Shown piece after piece: positions 1 to 5,463 of a DNA stretch of 5,650 nt (position 1 is its first letter; every line of letters begins with the position of its first letter). This DNA comes from Ktedonobacteraceae bacterium (lineage in GTDB: Bacteria > Chloroflexota > Ktedonobacteria > Ktedonobacterales > Ktedonobacteraceae): NCBI GenBank assembly GCA_014896635.1, contig JADBKA010000286.1, forward strand, positions 1 through 5,650, given 5' to 3'. The notes beneath the pieces were generated by a model. That model searched no databases, was not told the origin of the DNA, and was given only the letters and a program-made list of their open reading frames with translations. The position numbers and the translations under genes are program-made.

Positions 1-2
1 TG

Positions 3-497
3 ATGATCCGTTATTCCCGATGGTTGCTGGCAATCCTGCTGTTCGTGACGATCTTTACGACTTTAGGGGTGGCTTCAGCTCAAGCCAGCCAGGCGCCTGG
101 AATGCATACCGAGTCGTCATCGACGGAACCTCCGGCATCTCTTAGTGTTGCAGGCACTCTTTGTGTTACCGATGCTGTCGCACGGAAAGCATCTGCAACT
201 TCCATACAAGGTTATTCGTATATAAACTGTACAGGTGGAGAACCGATACAACTCAATCTTGACAACACAATAGAGTTCTGTGACCGGTTCTTTATAACAT
301 GCTTGCACTGGACTTTCAAGCAGCAAAAATCAAGATGCCAGAAGTTTTTCACGCAACACATTTTGTGTCCCTCCTCTGGGTGGGATATCGGACCGACTAC
401 AACAAAATCATTATGGCGATTCAAGACGAAAGCCCATACTGTTTTCGTGACTGGAGAAGAACGAACTCGAGAGGTAGCAAGGGAGATATGGTTCTGA
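3..497 (+). CDS. Secreted six-cysteine hypothetical protein with signal peptide
   Basis: The 164-residue product is not recognised as a named family. It starts with a classical Sec signal peptide: positively charged residues R3 and R6, a hydrophobic core at about residues 7-23, and an AxA-type cleavage site (V-A-S-A) after residue 26. The mature part opens with a Ser/Thr/Pro-rich stretch (about 28-48), followed by a region with six cysteines (54, 76, 93, 100, 112, 122). An even number of cysteines in an exported protein suggests up to three disulfide bonds. The last 40 residues have alternating polar and hydrophobic residues, so a small beta-rich extracellular domain is possible. The ATG lies two bases into the window within TGATG, so it could overlap an upstream stop, or the true start could lie outside. 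The stop codon sits inside the left arm of an inverted repeat. The signal peptide makes this frame far more credible than the overlapping one from 299. The function is unknown. Confidence 0.6.
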   Translation: MIRYSRWLLAILLFVTIFTTLGVASAQASQAPGMHTESSSTEPPASLSVAGTLCVTDAVARKASATSIQGYSYINCTGGEPIQLNLDNTIEFCDRFFITCLHWTFKQQKSRCQKFFTQHILCPSSGWDIGPTTTKSLWRFKTKAHTVFVTGEERTREVAREIWF

Positions 498-522
498 GAA
501 GGGTATTGAATCATTCTCAGAA
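492..522. repeat. Perfect 9-bp inverted repeat at the stop codon of the secreted-protein gene
   Basis: TTCTGAGAA (492-500) pairs perfectly with TTCTCAGAA (514-522) across a 13-nt loop. The left arm contains the TGA stop (495-497) of the upstream gene. No T-tract follows, so it is not a canonical intrinsic terminator. A second, longer inverted repeat starts 12 bp further on. Confidence 0.65.
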
Positions 523-534
523 AGTAACCCTTGA

Positions 535-578
535 AAGTGTATCTGAAGTCATGCTTAATTGCATTTTCAGATACACTT
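535..578. repeat. Perfect 13-bp inverted repeat between two genes
   Basis: AAGTGTATCTGAA (535-547) pairs without mismatch with TTCAGATACACTT (566-578) around an 18-nt loop; 548/565 would add a G-U pair in RNA. It lies 38 nt after the stop at 497 and 38 nt before the ATG at 617. With the 492-522 repeat it forms a tandem pair of potential RNA hairpins. Possible roles are transcript 3'-end protection, a terminator without a strong U-tract, a REP-like element, or a site read as DNA. The sequence does not decide between them. Confidence 0.7.
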
Positions 579-604
579 CCCTTGCTCCATCGTTAGAAAT
601 CAAG

Positions 605-610
605 AAAGGG
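605..610 (+). promoter_or_regulatory. Shine-Dalgarno deciding the start at 617
   Basis: AAAGGG sits 6 nt before ATG 617 within a purine-rich run. Earlier in-frame starts at 299 and 488 would run the frame through the secreted-protein gene or through both hairpins, so this site is used to place the start. Confidence 0.45.
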
Positions 611-616
611 AAGAGT

Positions 617-1246
617 ATGCTAGATATACGAAGAGATATCAAACGAGCAACGTGGACAGTTTATGGTTTTGCTGAGAACCCAGACAATCTCACAGTACAG
701 GGTTACTCCCTTCAAGAATATGGAGAAGACGTACAACTGGTAGGGATCGGTTTCTCTTTTAAAACCTCACCCGGAAGCCGACCTCTAAAAATATTCGCAC
801 TCACTTCTGGCAATGCCCATGAGAATACAGTGAGCAAGGTCTCTTCCCTTGATGAACACGAGATCTTCCATATCTTTCAGGAATGTGGTTTAGATGTAAA
901 TACTATCCGTAGTGCGGCTATACCTGAGAGGCAGAGCTGTCATCTCACTATAGAGGGAAGCCTGTTCGTCGGCGAGTTTTACTCCTGGATGCAACCTTGT
1001 CTCATTTCAGGGTTTAAATTTATCAGCGAGCATACTATCCTCATGGGAAGCGCCTGTGGTTTTTTAGCAACAGAAGTGCTGGCGCTACTTCGTGACCTGG
1101 TTTCCATCAATCATCGAGATGAGGTTATCCTTCGCTATCAACGTGAGCTGGAACAAATATTTCAGGGATTAAGAGAGGAAGCGACAAGAGGAAGGTTCAA
1201 ACTCTCCAGGGATCATAAAAGAAATCGCCGGACTCATTTACAGTAG
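617..1246 (+). CDS. Hypothetical soluble protein, unrecognised family
   Basis: The 209-residue product is not recognised. It has no signal peptide or membrane segment. It reads as a mixed alpha/beta protein: alternating hydrophobic strands in the first 75 residues (patterns such as WTVYGF and QLVGIGFSF), a middle part with several short hydrophobic segments, and a charged helical tail rich in Glu, Arg and Lys over the last 35 residues that could form a short coiled coil. ATG 617 is chosen because AAAGGG lies 6 nt upstream and because an extension to 488 or 299 would enter the hairpin pair and the cysteine-rich gene. The extension also translates to an implausible Cys/Trp/Arg-rich stretch. Codons are A+T-richer than in the genes after 1340, suggesting a different origin. 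The nearest upstream gene is 120 bp away, past two hairpins, so it may be transcribed separately. Confidence 0.55.
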   Translation: MLDIRRDIKRATWTVYGFAENPDNLTVQGYSLQEYGEDVQLVGIGFSFKTSPGSRPLKIFALTSGNAHENTVSKVSSLDEHEIFHIFQECGLDVNTIRSAAIPERQSCHLTIEGSLFVGEFYSWMQPCLISGFKFISEHTILMGSACGFLATEVLALLRDLVSINHRDEVILRYQRELEQIFQGLREEATRGRFKLSRDHKRNRRTHLQ

Positions 1247-1339
1247 GGTGTATATTTGTTATTGTAGTTCTAGTAATCATTATTATATTAAAGAGATAAT
1301 TCGTGCAACACCGATCTACTTCTCTCCCACCACAGGTGA

Positions 1340-1850
1340 TTGCTGTGGCCGGATGCTGTCTATGCGACACTGGGCGATGTCTACGCGCTGGAAAGCAGCA
1401 GCGGCCAGATCCTGCGCCGTTATTCCTTCGAGGGGATTGCCGAAGCAACCATTGTGGCTGATCGACTCTATCTCAATGTGAGCAACCATCCTGATTACGT
1501 GGTCCGGTGCCTGCGCGTTCCCGATGGCGCTTCTCTGTGGAGCTATGCTGTCGGGGAGCGACTCGCCGGCGCTCCTGCTGTGGCGCGTGGCATGGTCTAC
1601 GTTACTACAGTGGAAGGAACAATCTATGTACTGCAAGCGAGCGATGGCGCTCTTGTCTGGAGTCAGCGGATCGAGGCTCCCGTCGGGTCTCTATCCTTCC
1701 TGGGATCTTTCTTCTCAGTTACTCCCACTGTTGCCGGTGGACGGCTCTATGTTTCCCTTGTCGTTAATCAGCCATTACAACCGTTTGTTTACGCTTTCGA
1801 TGCAAGCAACGGATCTCTGCTGTTGAAAGTCAATAAGAATCAGCATCAAA
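1340..1850 (+). pseudogene. PQQ-like (WD40-like) beta-propeller protein, fragment truncated at both ends
   Basis: About 170 residues read as PQQ-like propeller repeats. Strand patterns of the type V-Y-A-x-x-G-D-V-Y-A-L-(D/E) and the blade-closing A-S-(D/N)-G-(A/S)-L motif recur three to four times, for example around 1347-1395, 1585-1660 and 1735-1825. Intact members of this fold usually have six to eight blades and are often exported or membrane-anchored proteins that bind ligands or scaffold other proteins. Here the frame has a stop at 1337-1339 and only a TTG at 1340, with AGGTGA directly abutting it and no usable spacing. The 5' part is therefore missing. The 3' part ends where the IS21 terminus begins near 1851; the frame continues 17 codons into IS sequence before a TGA at 1901-1903. 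No further blade is found on the far side of the IS, so a deletion probably accompanied or followed insertion. Its original function cannot be inferred. Confidence 0.7.
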
Positions 1851-1928
1851 TGGCGATTACATTGACCGAAAAGGACTTCTTGGTAAAAAGCCAGAAAAGC
1901 TGAACAAGAAATGCCAATTACCCTGCAA
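1848..1928. repeat. IS21 terminal-type direct repeats
   Basis: Positions 1848-1867 (AAATGGCGATTACATTGACC) and 1909-1928 (AAATGCCAATTACCCTGCAA) agree at 13 of 20 positions and lie 61 bp apart, with the shared core AAATG-C-ATTAC. IS21-family ends carry such repeated transposase-binding sites. The outer copy would be the tip and the inner copy the second site. The identity is modest, so the inner copy is less certain. Confidence 0.4.
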
Positions 1929-1939
1929 CACGATGCGTA

Positions 1940-2734
1940 TTAGGGTGTCGAAGCAGCAGCAGCTTTCTTTGCTGTTTGGTCACGTGTATGATCTTCCTGG
2001 GCCTGAGTGGCACGGAAGCTCTCTACCCCTGCCATATCGAGAATGACCGAGTGATGAACCACGCGATCCACCGCTGCTAAAGTGGTCATGGGGTCCTTGA
2101 AGATCCGATCCCAGGCGGAAAACACGAGATTGGTGGTAATGAGCACCGAACGTTGCTCATAGCGCTCCGCCAAGAGCGTGAAGAGCACCTCCATTTCTTC
2201 TCGGTCCTGCTGGACATAGCCAATATCATCCAGAATCAAGCAGGCGATCTGTTGAAGTTTCGTGATCTCCTGAGGGAGGCGCAGTTCGCGCTTGGCCGCA
2301 AGCAAGCGTTGGACCAGCGCAGCCGTGGAGGTCCACAACACCGTATGGCCCTGTTGGATGAGTTCATGGCCCAACGCCGCCGCGACGTGACTTTTCCCAA
2401 CGCCTGGCGCCCCGACGGCGATGACGTTGTGAGCATGAGTCACAAATGCTCCGCTGCGCAAGCGTTCAATCTGGAGCCGCAAGCTCGCCGAGAGGCGTTC
2501 CCACTGAAAGGTGCGGAAGGTTTTCTCGCGCGGCAATTTGGACTGAGCGAGGTGACGCTCGATCCTGCGCTGTGCTCGCTCCTCGCATTCCAGGCGGGCA
2601 AGCTCGTAGAGAAAGCCCTCATGGGTCAGATTCTCTTTGCTGGCCTTGAGCGCGATCTGAGCGCAGGAACTGGCCATGGTGGGCAGGCGCAGTTCGCGCA
2701 GCATGGCTGTCAATTCTTCCTGTCGATTAGGCAT
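1940..2734 (-). CDS. istB: IS21-family helper ATPase IstB
   Basis: The 264-residue product has the usual IstB length. An N-terminal helical IstB domain (about residues 5-95) precedes an AAA+ ATPase core. The Walker A motif GAPGVGKS is at 108-115, Walker B around LILDDIG at 166-172, and the sensor/arginine-finger region TTNLVFSAWDRIF at 200-212. IstB is an ATP-dependent DnaA/DnaC-like clamp loader-type regulator that remodels target DNA and stimulates strand transfer by the transposase IstA. The ATG at 2734 is chosen because AGAGG lies 7 nt upstream and homologues begin at this point; the frame is open further upstream to 2839 only through istA sequence. The start overlaps the istA stop by 8 nt, the standard translational coupling of the family. 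The last 20 residues are an Ala/Lys/Gln-rich tail. The gene appears intact, but with istA destroyed it can only act in trans. Confidence 0.93.
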   Translation of the reverse strand: MPNRQEELTAMLRELRLPTMASSCAQIALKASKENLTHEGFLYELARLECEERAQRRIERHLAQSKLPREKTFRTFQWERLSASLRLQIERLRSGAFVTHAHNVIAVGAPGVGKSHVAAALGHELIQQGHTVLWTSTAALVQRLLAAKRELRLPQEITKLQQIACLILDDIGYVQQDREEMEVLFTLLAERYEQRSVLITTNLVFSAWDRIFKDPMTTLAAVDRVVHHSVILDMAGVESFRATQAQEDHTRDQTAKKAAAASTP

Positions 2735-3246
2735 GAGCACACCTCTGTGAAGGCAATAACTGGTCATACGACTGCAAATTGATGGGAGGAAGTGCCACAC
2801 GGCGAACCTCGATAGGACGAACCAGATCACGCACTGCATCAGCGGTGGGCGCCTGATCCGCTTCTTCCAGCAGCAAGAGCGCCATTTCGACTTCGGTTTC
2901 CGAGAGAGTGGCCGCCAGGTGCAGCACGCGAATGTATTCCCGATCCGCGCGTGCAGGGGTGGCCTGCTTCAGCCGATCGTAGGCGCGACGGAAGGCCAGC
3001 GTGGGGTAGAGATCTTCGCGGAAGCGATAGGCGGCAAAGGCGCCAGGCTTGCGCACCAGGGACCAGATGATATGGCGATAGTTAATCGCGTGCTGCGCGC
3101 CCATGCAGGCGTGGCAGGGTGATGACCTGTTTGGCGCCTAGGAATCCCTCCAGGTGCTCGGAACGCACCCGCACGAGCAGGCTGGCCCCGATGAGCCGCG
3201 AGGGAACCGAATAGGTATTGCCCTGGACCTGGATGGTGAGGAAGCG
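2727..3246 (-). pseudogene. istA: IS21-family transposase IstA, C-terminal fragment with frameshift
   Basis: Only the C-terminal third of a roughly 400-500-residue transposase remains. The upstream piece (about 3246 down to 3098) encodes the small beta-barrel domain with the signature N-T-Y-S-V-P-S-R-L-I-G and ends at L-P-R-L-H-G-R. The downstream piece (about 3096 to 2727) starts with H-A-I-N-Y-R-H-I-I-W-S-L-V-R-K-P-G-A-F and runs to the normal end. These are adjacent in intact IstA proteins but lie in different frames here; one base too many, or two missing, at about 3088-3099 causes the break. The N-terminal helix-turn-helix and the DDE catalytic domain are absent. Between 3239 and 3259 another frame reads L-R-P-L-P, a motif often found just before this barrel, so a further small deletion is possible there. 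It is not functional as a transposase. Confidence 0.88.
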
Positions 3247-3252
3247 GACGGA

Positions 3253-3507
3253 GTGCCACTTTCTCCCGAGCGTCAGGCACAATGGCACACAGCAGAGCTG
3301 GACTATCAGCAGGCCAGAGAGGTGATTGACCAGGCGCTGGCCCGGATATTACGGCATTTTCCTACCGAGGGAGCGATCCTCCATCAGGCGCGCTGTGAGC
3401 GCCTTCTAGAGATCGCTTCTCCTTCACCAACCGCTTCTTCTCTTCTGCCGGAAGCGTCCTGTGTCGCACCGACCAGATCACGAGCATGCAAGAAGGAAGA
3501 GCGATGA
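3253..3507 (+). pseudogene. 5'-truncated gene remnant, hypothetical
   Basis: About 84 codons in plus frame end at TGA 3505-3507. The first 45 residues look like a natural amphipathic helix pair, with motifs S-P-E-R-Q, A-E-L-D-Y-Q-Q-A-R-E-V-I-D-Q-A-L and H-F-P-T-E-G. The tail is Ser/Pro-rich and then basic. The family is not recognised. Upstream of about 3253 the frame enters istA sequence in antisense, so the authentic N-terminus has been lost at the IS edge. The GTG at 3253 has no convincing ribosome-binding site. Its stop overlaps an ATG at 3504 (ATGA), as expected for a member of the downstream operon. I infer that it was once the first or an internal gene of the MglA cluster and was broken when the IS inserted or decayed. 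It might still be translated as a short protein. Confidence 0.4.
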
Positions 3508-3653
3508 GGCCGGCGCACAGGACACGTACAGGAACAGGCATCACAACCAGAAAGACGAGAACACATTCACGGCGTCTTCTGCTCGACCCGTACCCGGTCC
3601 TCTCCAGCCCTGTGATCGGTGGTTCAAAAGCGGAAAAAAAGGAAAAAGCAACA

Positions 3654-4013
3654 ATGGAGCAATCAGACGAGTATGCCTCTCATACCACGCTTGACCTGCT
3701 ACTGACGATGTTGCATACGAATCGGCAAACTTGTCAGATTCGAGCAGAAGTCCCTTCGGCGATACTGGCTCCTGTCATCGGCGATGGAACAGGGGGGAGA
3801 GGAAAAGGCTGCTCGACCTGCATCATCGAGGGGGTCATTCAGCGTGGGCGGATGGTTTCCATTAGCATCCGGGATCAGCGGGGAGCGGTGCTCGCTCAAG
3901 GAGAGACCGCTGTTCGCTGGAGTCAATACTGTGGGAAACGTTTCTGGGAGGTGTGGCCTCTCCACGCGCTGCACCAGGAAGCCTCGTTCGCTCAGCCCTC
4001 CGCGAATGAATGA
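3654..4013 (+). CDS. Hypothetical protein upstream of MglA; possible N-terminal domain of an interrupted two-domain protein
   Basis: The 119-residue product starts at an ATG preceded by AAAGGA 10 nt upstream. It opens with a helix (about 11-22, T-T-L-D-L-L-L-T-M-L), then a strand-rich part with a Gly-rich loop (45-52) leading into C-S-T-C (53-56), and ends with F-W-E-V-W-P (97-102). The helix, the R-Q-T-x-Q-I-R strand, a product-type turn around residues 60-85 and a closing W/F-rich strand resemble the layout of DUF4388/PATAN-like domains. Those are often found near MglA-type GTPases. This resemblance is only by pattern and is inference. Four cysteines (27, 53, 56, 93) could bind metal or be incidental. 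An alternative ATG at 3504 has AAGGAAG 4 nt upstream and overlaps the previous stop, which would give 169 residues, but the added part is Arg/Thr-rich and looks non-coding. The stop TGA is followed in the same frame by more coding-like sequence. Confidence 0.6.
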   Translation: MEQSDEYASHTTLDLLLTMLHTNRQTCQIRAEVPSAILAPVIGDGTGGRGKGCSTCIIEGVIQRGRMVSISIRDQRGAVLAQGETAVRWSQYCGKRFWEVWPLHALHQEASFAQPSANE

Positions 4014-4322
4014 CATGAAGGATCGGCGGAGGGGAAGTCCGCTCTGAGAGCCTGGTCAGAGCAGTCTCTCCCTCGTCGGACCCATCGCCTGACGCCAGAG
4101 GAGATTGGCGCTCTCCCTCGCAAACAGCGACAGGTCCTGTTGCTGATTGATGGACAAAGGCGGAGCGACGAACTGTGTCGCCTCCTCCATTATCAGCCAG
4201 ATCAGCTGGCAGGCATCTTTGATGAGCTGCTTGCCAAACACCTGATTCTTTTTTCTCACGATGATCCATCATCTCCATGGTGCCTCTCGCTGGAGAGGAA
4301 TGAAAAGGAAGCGTCTTCATGA
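4014..4322 (+). pseudogene. Winged-helix-like C-terminal region in frame with 3654-4013 behind a TGA
   Basis: The frame of the preceding gene stays open for 102 codons after its TGA at 4011-4013 and ends at TGA 4320-4322. It begins with a polar linker (about 30 residues). A compact domain follows: L-T-P-E-E-I-G-A-L, then R-Q-V-L-L-L-I-D-G-Q-R-R, then D-E-L-C-R-L-L, then L-A-G-I-F-D-E-L-L-A-K-H-L-I. The pattern I-D-G-x-R followed by two helices and a final L-x-x-x-L-I is typical of small winged-helix domains appended to bacterial regulators. There is no ATG or GTG from which this domain could start; the first TTG (4140) lies inside it, and the ATGs at 4006, 4010 and 4015 are in other frames with early stops. 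Either one gene of about 222 codons carries a nonsense mutation or sequencing error, or the TGA is read through, or a rare CTG start (4044 or 4089) is used. The coding character is well supported; its expression is not. Confidence 0.5.
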
Positions 4323-4357
4323 CGAGGCCTGGAGCCTGTTTCAAGAAGAAGAGGAGA
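4305..4357 (+). promoter_or_regulatory. Two competing Shine-Dalgarno sites for the 4319/4367 start
   Basis: AAGGAAG (4305-4311) lies 7 nt before ATG 4319. AGGAGA (4352-4357) lies 9 nt before GTG 4367 in the same frame. The first fits an ATGA overlap with the preceding frame and translational coupling; the second would remove a basic leader of 16 residues. I prefer 4319. Confidence 0.45.
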
Positions 4358-4732
4358 GAAGAACAAGTGGGCCAGTCTCAAGAAACCCCCGTCATTCCGC
4401 TCAATCAAGGAAGTCTGCGCGCCATCAATAGCGCGCTCCTGGGTTATCTGGCCTCGCTCAAAGTGAGGCGTCCCATTCCCTCGCAGACCATCCAGCAGGT
4501 ACAGTCGATCCGCCTGAAGTTGGCGCCCTTCCTCAAACCTGGGGGGTTCCCTGAAGGAGTCGTGCTGTCGCTCTCCCGCGACCAGATGCAGCTAGTCGAA
4601 GAGGCGCTCCAGAGCTTGCACGGCCAGATCCGCCAGAAGATTCCCCCCTCTCAGGAGCGCGATGAGGTGCTGCGAGAACTGGAAAAGCTGCGTAACTATC
4701 TGCGAGAATCGCTGGCTCGTGGAAAGCTCTGA
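4319..4732 (+). CDS. Hypothetical helical protein in the MglA cluster
   Basis: The 137-residue product is not recognised. The first 16 residues are basic (K-K-K-R-R around 9-13) and may not be part of the protein if GTG 4367 is the true start. The remainder is almost entirely helical by pattern: a helix about 31-48 (A-I-N-S-A-L-L-G-Y-L-A-S-L-K), one about 55-72, a Pro/Gly turn (L-K-P-G-G-F-P-E-G), then a helix about 85-105 and a final charged heptad-like helix from about 112 (D-E-V-L-R-E-L-E-K-L-R-N-Y-L). It has no signal peptide, no membrane segment and no catalytic motif. It lacks the beta-sheet of a roadblock/LC7 domain, so it is not an obvious MglB. The start overlaps the stop of the previous frame by ATGA and the gene ends 146 bp before mglA on the same strand. 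A role as a small adaptor for the GTPase is conceivable but rests only on position. Confidence 0.7.
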   Translation: MTRPGACFKKKRREEQVGQSQETPVIPLNQGSLRAINSALLGYLASLKVRRPIPSQTIQQVQSIRLKLAPFLKPGGFPEGVVLSLSRDQMQLVEEALQSLHGQIRQKIPPSQERDEVLRELEKLRNYLRESLARGKL

Positions 4733-4774
4733 GCTACGCGACGAGAAATGCAGGAGTAATACAGAGTTGAAGCA

Positions 4775-4820
4775 GTTGTTGGAGAAAGCAAAACCAAAGA
4801 CCGTTGTTCGGAGAAAGCGA
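4775..4820 (+). repeat. Short imperfect direct repeat in the leader of the GTPase gene
   Basis: GTTGTT-GGAGAAAGCA (4775-4790) recurs as GTTGTTCGGAGAAAGCG (4803-4819), with one inserted C and one change, 28 bp apart. It lies in the 146-bp gap between 4732 and 4879. It could be a small duplication or a paired binding site; nothing shows which. The rest of the gap holds no clear promoter. Confidence 0.35.
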
Positions 4821-4865
4821 AGCGCCTGTTCAGGAGCACCTCTCTGAGCAGAACAGCAGCAGAAC

Positions 4866-4873
4866 AAAGGAGG
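4866..4873 (+). promoter_or_regulatory. Strong Shine-Dalgarno fixing the GTPase start at 4879
   Basis: AAAGGAGG is a near-ideal anti-SD match 5 nt before ATG 4879. It excludes the in-frame ATG at 4804, which would add 25 residues not found in MglA proteins. Confidence 0.85.
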
Positions 4874-4878
4874 AGAAC

Positions 4879-5463
4879 ATGTCGCTTATGTGCCTGGCAC
4901 AACGAGCCATCACCTGTAAGATCGTCTATTACGGCATCGGCCTCTCTGGCAAGACGACGAACCTGTGCTACCTGCACCGCGTGATCGATCCCCGCGAGAT
5001 CGGTGAGATGGTCTCTCTCGACACCGAAACCGAACGGACGCTCTACTTTGATCTGCTCCCATTGGAACTGAGAACAGTGCAGGGCTTCCAGCTTCGTTTT
5101 CACCTCTACACCGTTCCCGGCCAGCACCTCTATCGGCACACGCGCTTCTCCGTGCTCAAAGGGGCCGATGGCGTCATTTTCGTGGTCGATTCGCAGGCCA
5201 GCAAACTGCAAGAAAATCTCCTGTGCTGGAACGAACTCCAGCAGCAGTTGCGGCAAATGAAGAAAGATCTCGCAGACTTCCCGCTGGTGATGCAATGGAA
5301 CAAGCGAGACGTGGCGGATGCTTTGCCCGTTGCGGTATTAGAGCAGGCTCTCAACCCCTCTCACGCTCCCAGCTACGAGGCGGTTGCTACCACTGGCAAA
5401 GGAGTGATCGAGAGCTTGCGTCAAGGTATCAATGCGACCTTACAGCAGCTGAAAAAGCTCTAA
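4879..5463 (+). CDS. mglA: MglA-family small Ras-like GTPase
   Basis: The 194-residue product matches MglA (about 195 residues) along its full length and in numbering. The P-loop GIGLSGKT is at 19-26, the switch I region E-T-E-R-T-L-Y-F-D at 50-58, switch II Y-T-V-P-G-Q at 77-82, the guanine-specificity motif N-K-R-D at 141-144 and a G5-like A-T-T-G-K-G at 170-175. The P-loop Gly21, the intrinsic arginine finger Arg53 and the catalytic Gln82, known from Myxococcus and Thermus MglA, are all present. The protein is therefore predicted to be a functional GTPase. Family members switch between GDP and GTP forms in the cytoplasm and, when loaded with GTP, position motility or polarity machinery; MglB normally acts as GAP. 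No MglB-like gene is visible here, so the regulator must be elsewhere or replaced. Codon use matches its neighbours from 3654 on. The precise role in this organism is unknown, and the symbol marks family membership, not proven gliding function. Confidence 0.92.
   Translation: MSLMCLAQRAITCKIVYYGIGLSGKTTNLCYLHRVIDPREIGEMVSLDTETERTLYFDLLPLELRTVQGFQLRFHLYTVPGQHLYRHTRFSVLKGADGVIFVVDSQASKLQENLLCWNELQQQLRQMKKDLADFPLVMQWNKRDVADALPVAVLEQALNPSHAPSYEAVATTGKGVIESLRQGINATLQQLKKL

Larger units (their letters stand above)
1851..3250 (-). mobile_element. IS21-family insertion sequence, truncated remnant
   Basis: The element is defined by istB and the 3' part of istA in the usual istA-istB order and overlap, read on the minus strand. 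The end next to istB is placed at about 1851, where TGGCGATTACATTGACC begins. It starts with the TG dinucleotide typical of IS21-family ends, and the neighbouring propeller reading frame loses meaning there. A degenerate copy of the same motif lies at 1909-1928, in keeping with the multiple terminal repeats known in this family. The opposite end is missing: recognisable istA coding stops at about 3246, no inverted copy of the terminus is found in the flank, and a plus-strand remnant follows. Full IS21 elements are usually about 2-2.5 kb, so roughly 1 kb with the IstA DNA-binding and DDE catalytic region is gone. The element cannot transpose by itself. Confidence 0.8.

Noticed and set aside
299..616. 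In-frame upstream extension of the 617-1246 gene (ATG 299 or 488)
   Set aside because: It overlaps the signal-peptide gene in another frame, passes through both hairpins and reads as Cys/Trp/Arg-rich filler; ATG 617 has a better-placed ribosome site.
1262..1289. Possible promoter TTGTAG-16 bp-TATATT
   Set aside because: It is a weak match in an A+T-rich stretch where such matches arise by chance, and the downstream gene is a fragment.
1330..1348. 6-bp inverted repeat CCACAG/CTGTGG at the propeller 5' break
   Set aside because: It is too short to be meaningful in 5.6 kb of sequence.
2153..2782. 209-codon plus-strand open frame
   Set aside because: It lies antisense to istB, whose Walker motifs and length leave no doubt about the coding strand.
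3239..3259. Second istA frameshift suggested by L-R-P-L-P in another minus-strand frame
   Set aside because: The match is five residues long and overlaps the same bases that encode the barrel start; it cannot be told from coincidence.
3504..3653. Extension of the 3654 gene to ATG 3504
   Set aside because: The ribosome site and ATGA overlap are good, but the 50 added residues are Arg/Thr-rich and non-domain-like. It is kept only as an alternative start.
4011..4013. TGA as a selenocysteine codon
   Set aside because: No convincing bacterial SECIS hairpin directly follows, no redox motif surrounds the codon, and it lies in a polar linker.
3862..4344. 160-codon minus-strand open frame
   Set aside because: The translation has no natural protein character, and the plus strand here has an operon-like arrangement with an ATGA overlap and a ribosome site.
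4696..5295. 199-codon minus-strand open frame
   Set aside because: It is antisense to the MglA-family gene, which matches its family residue by residue.
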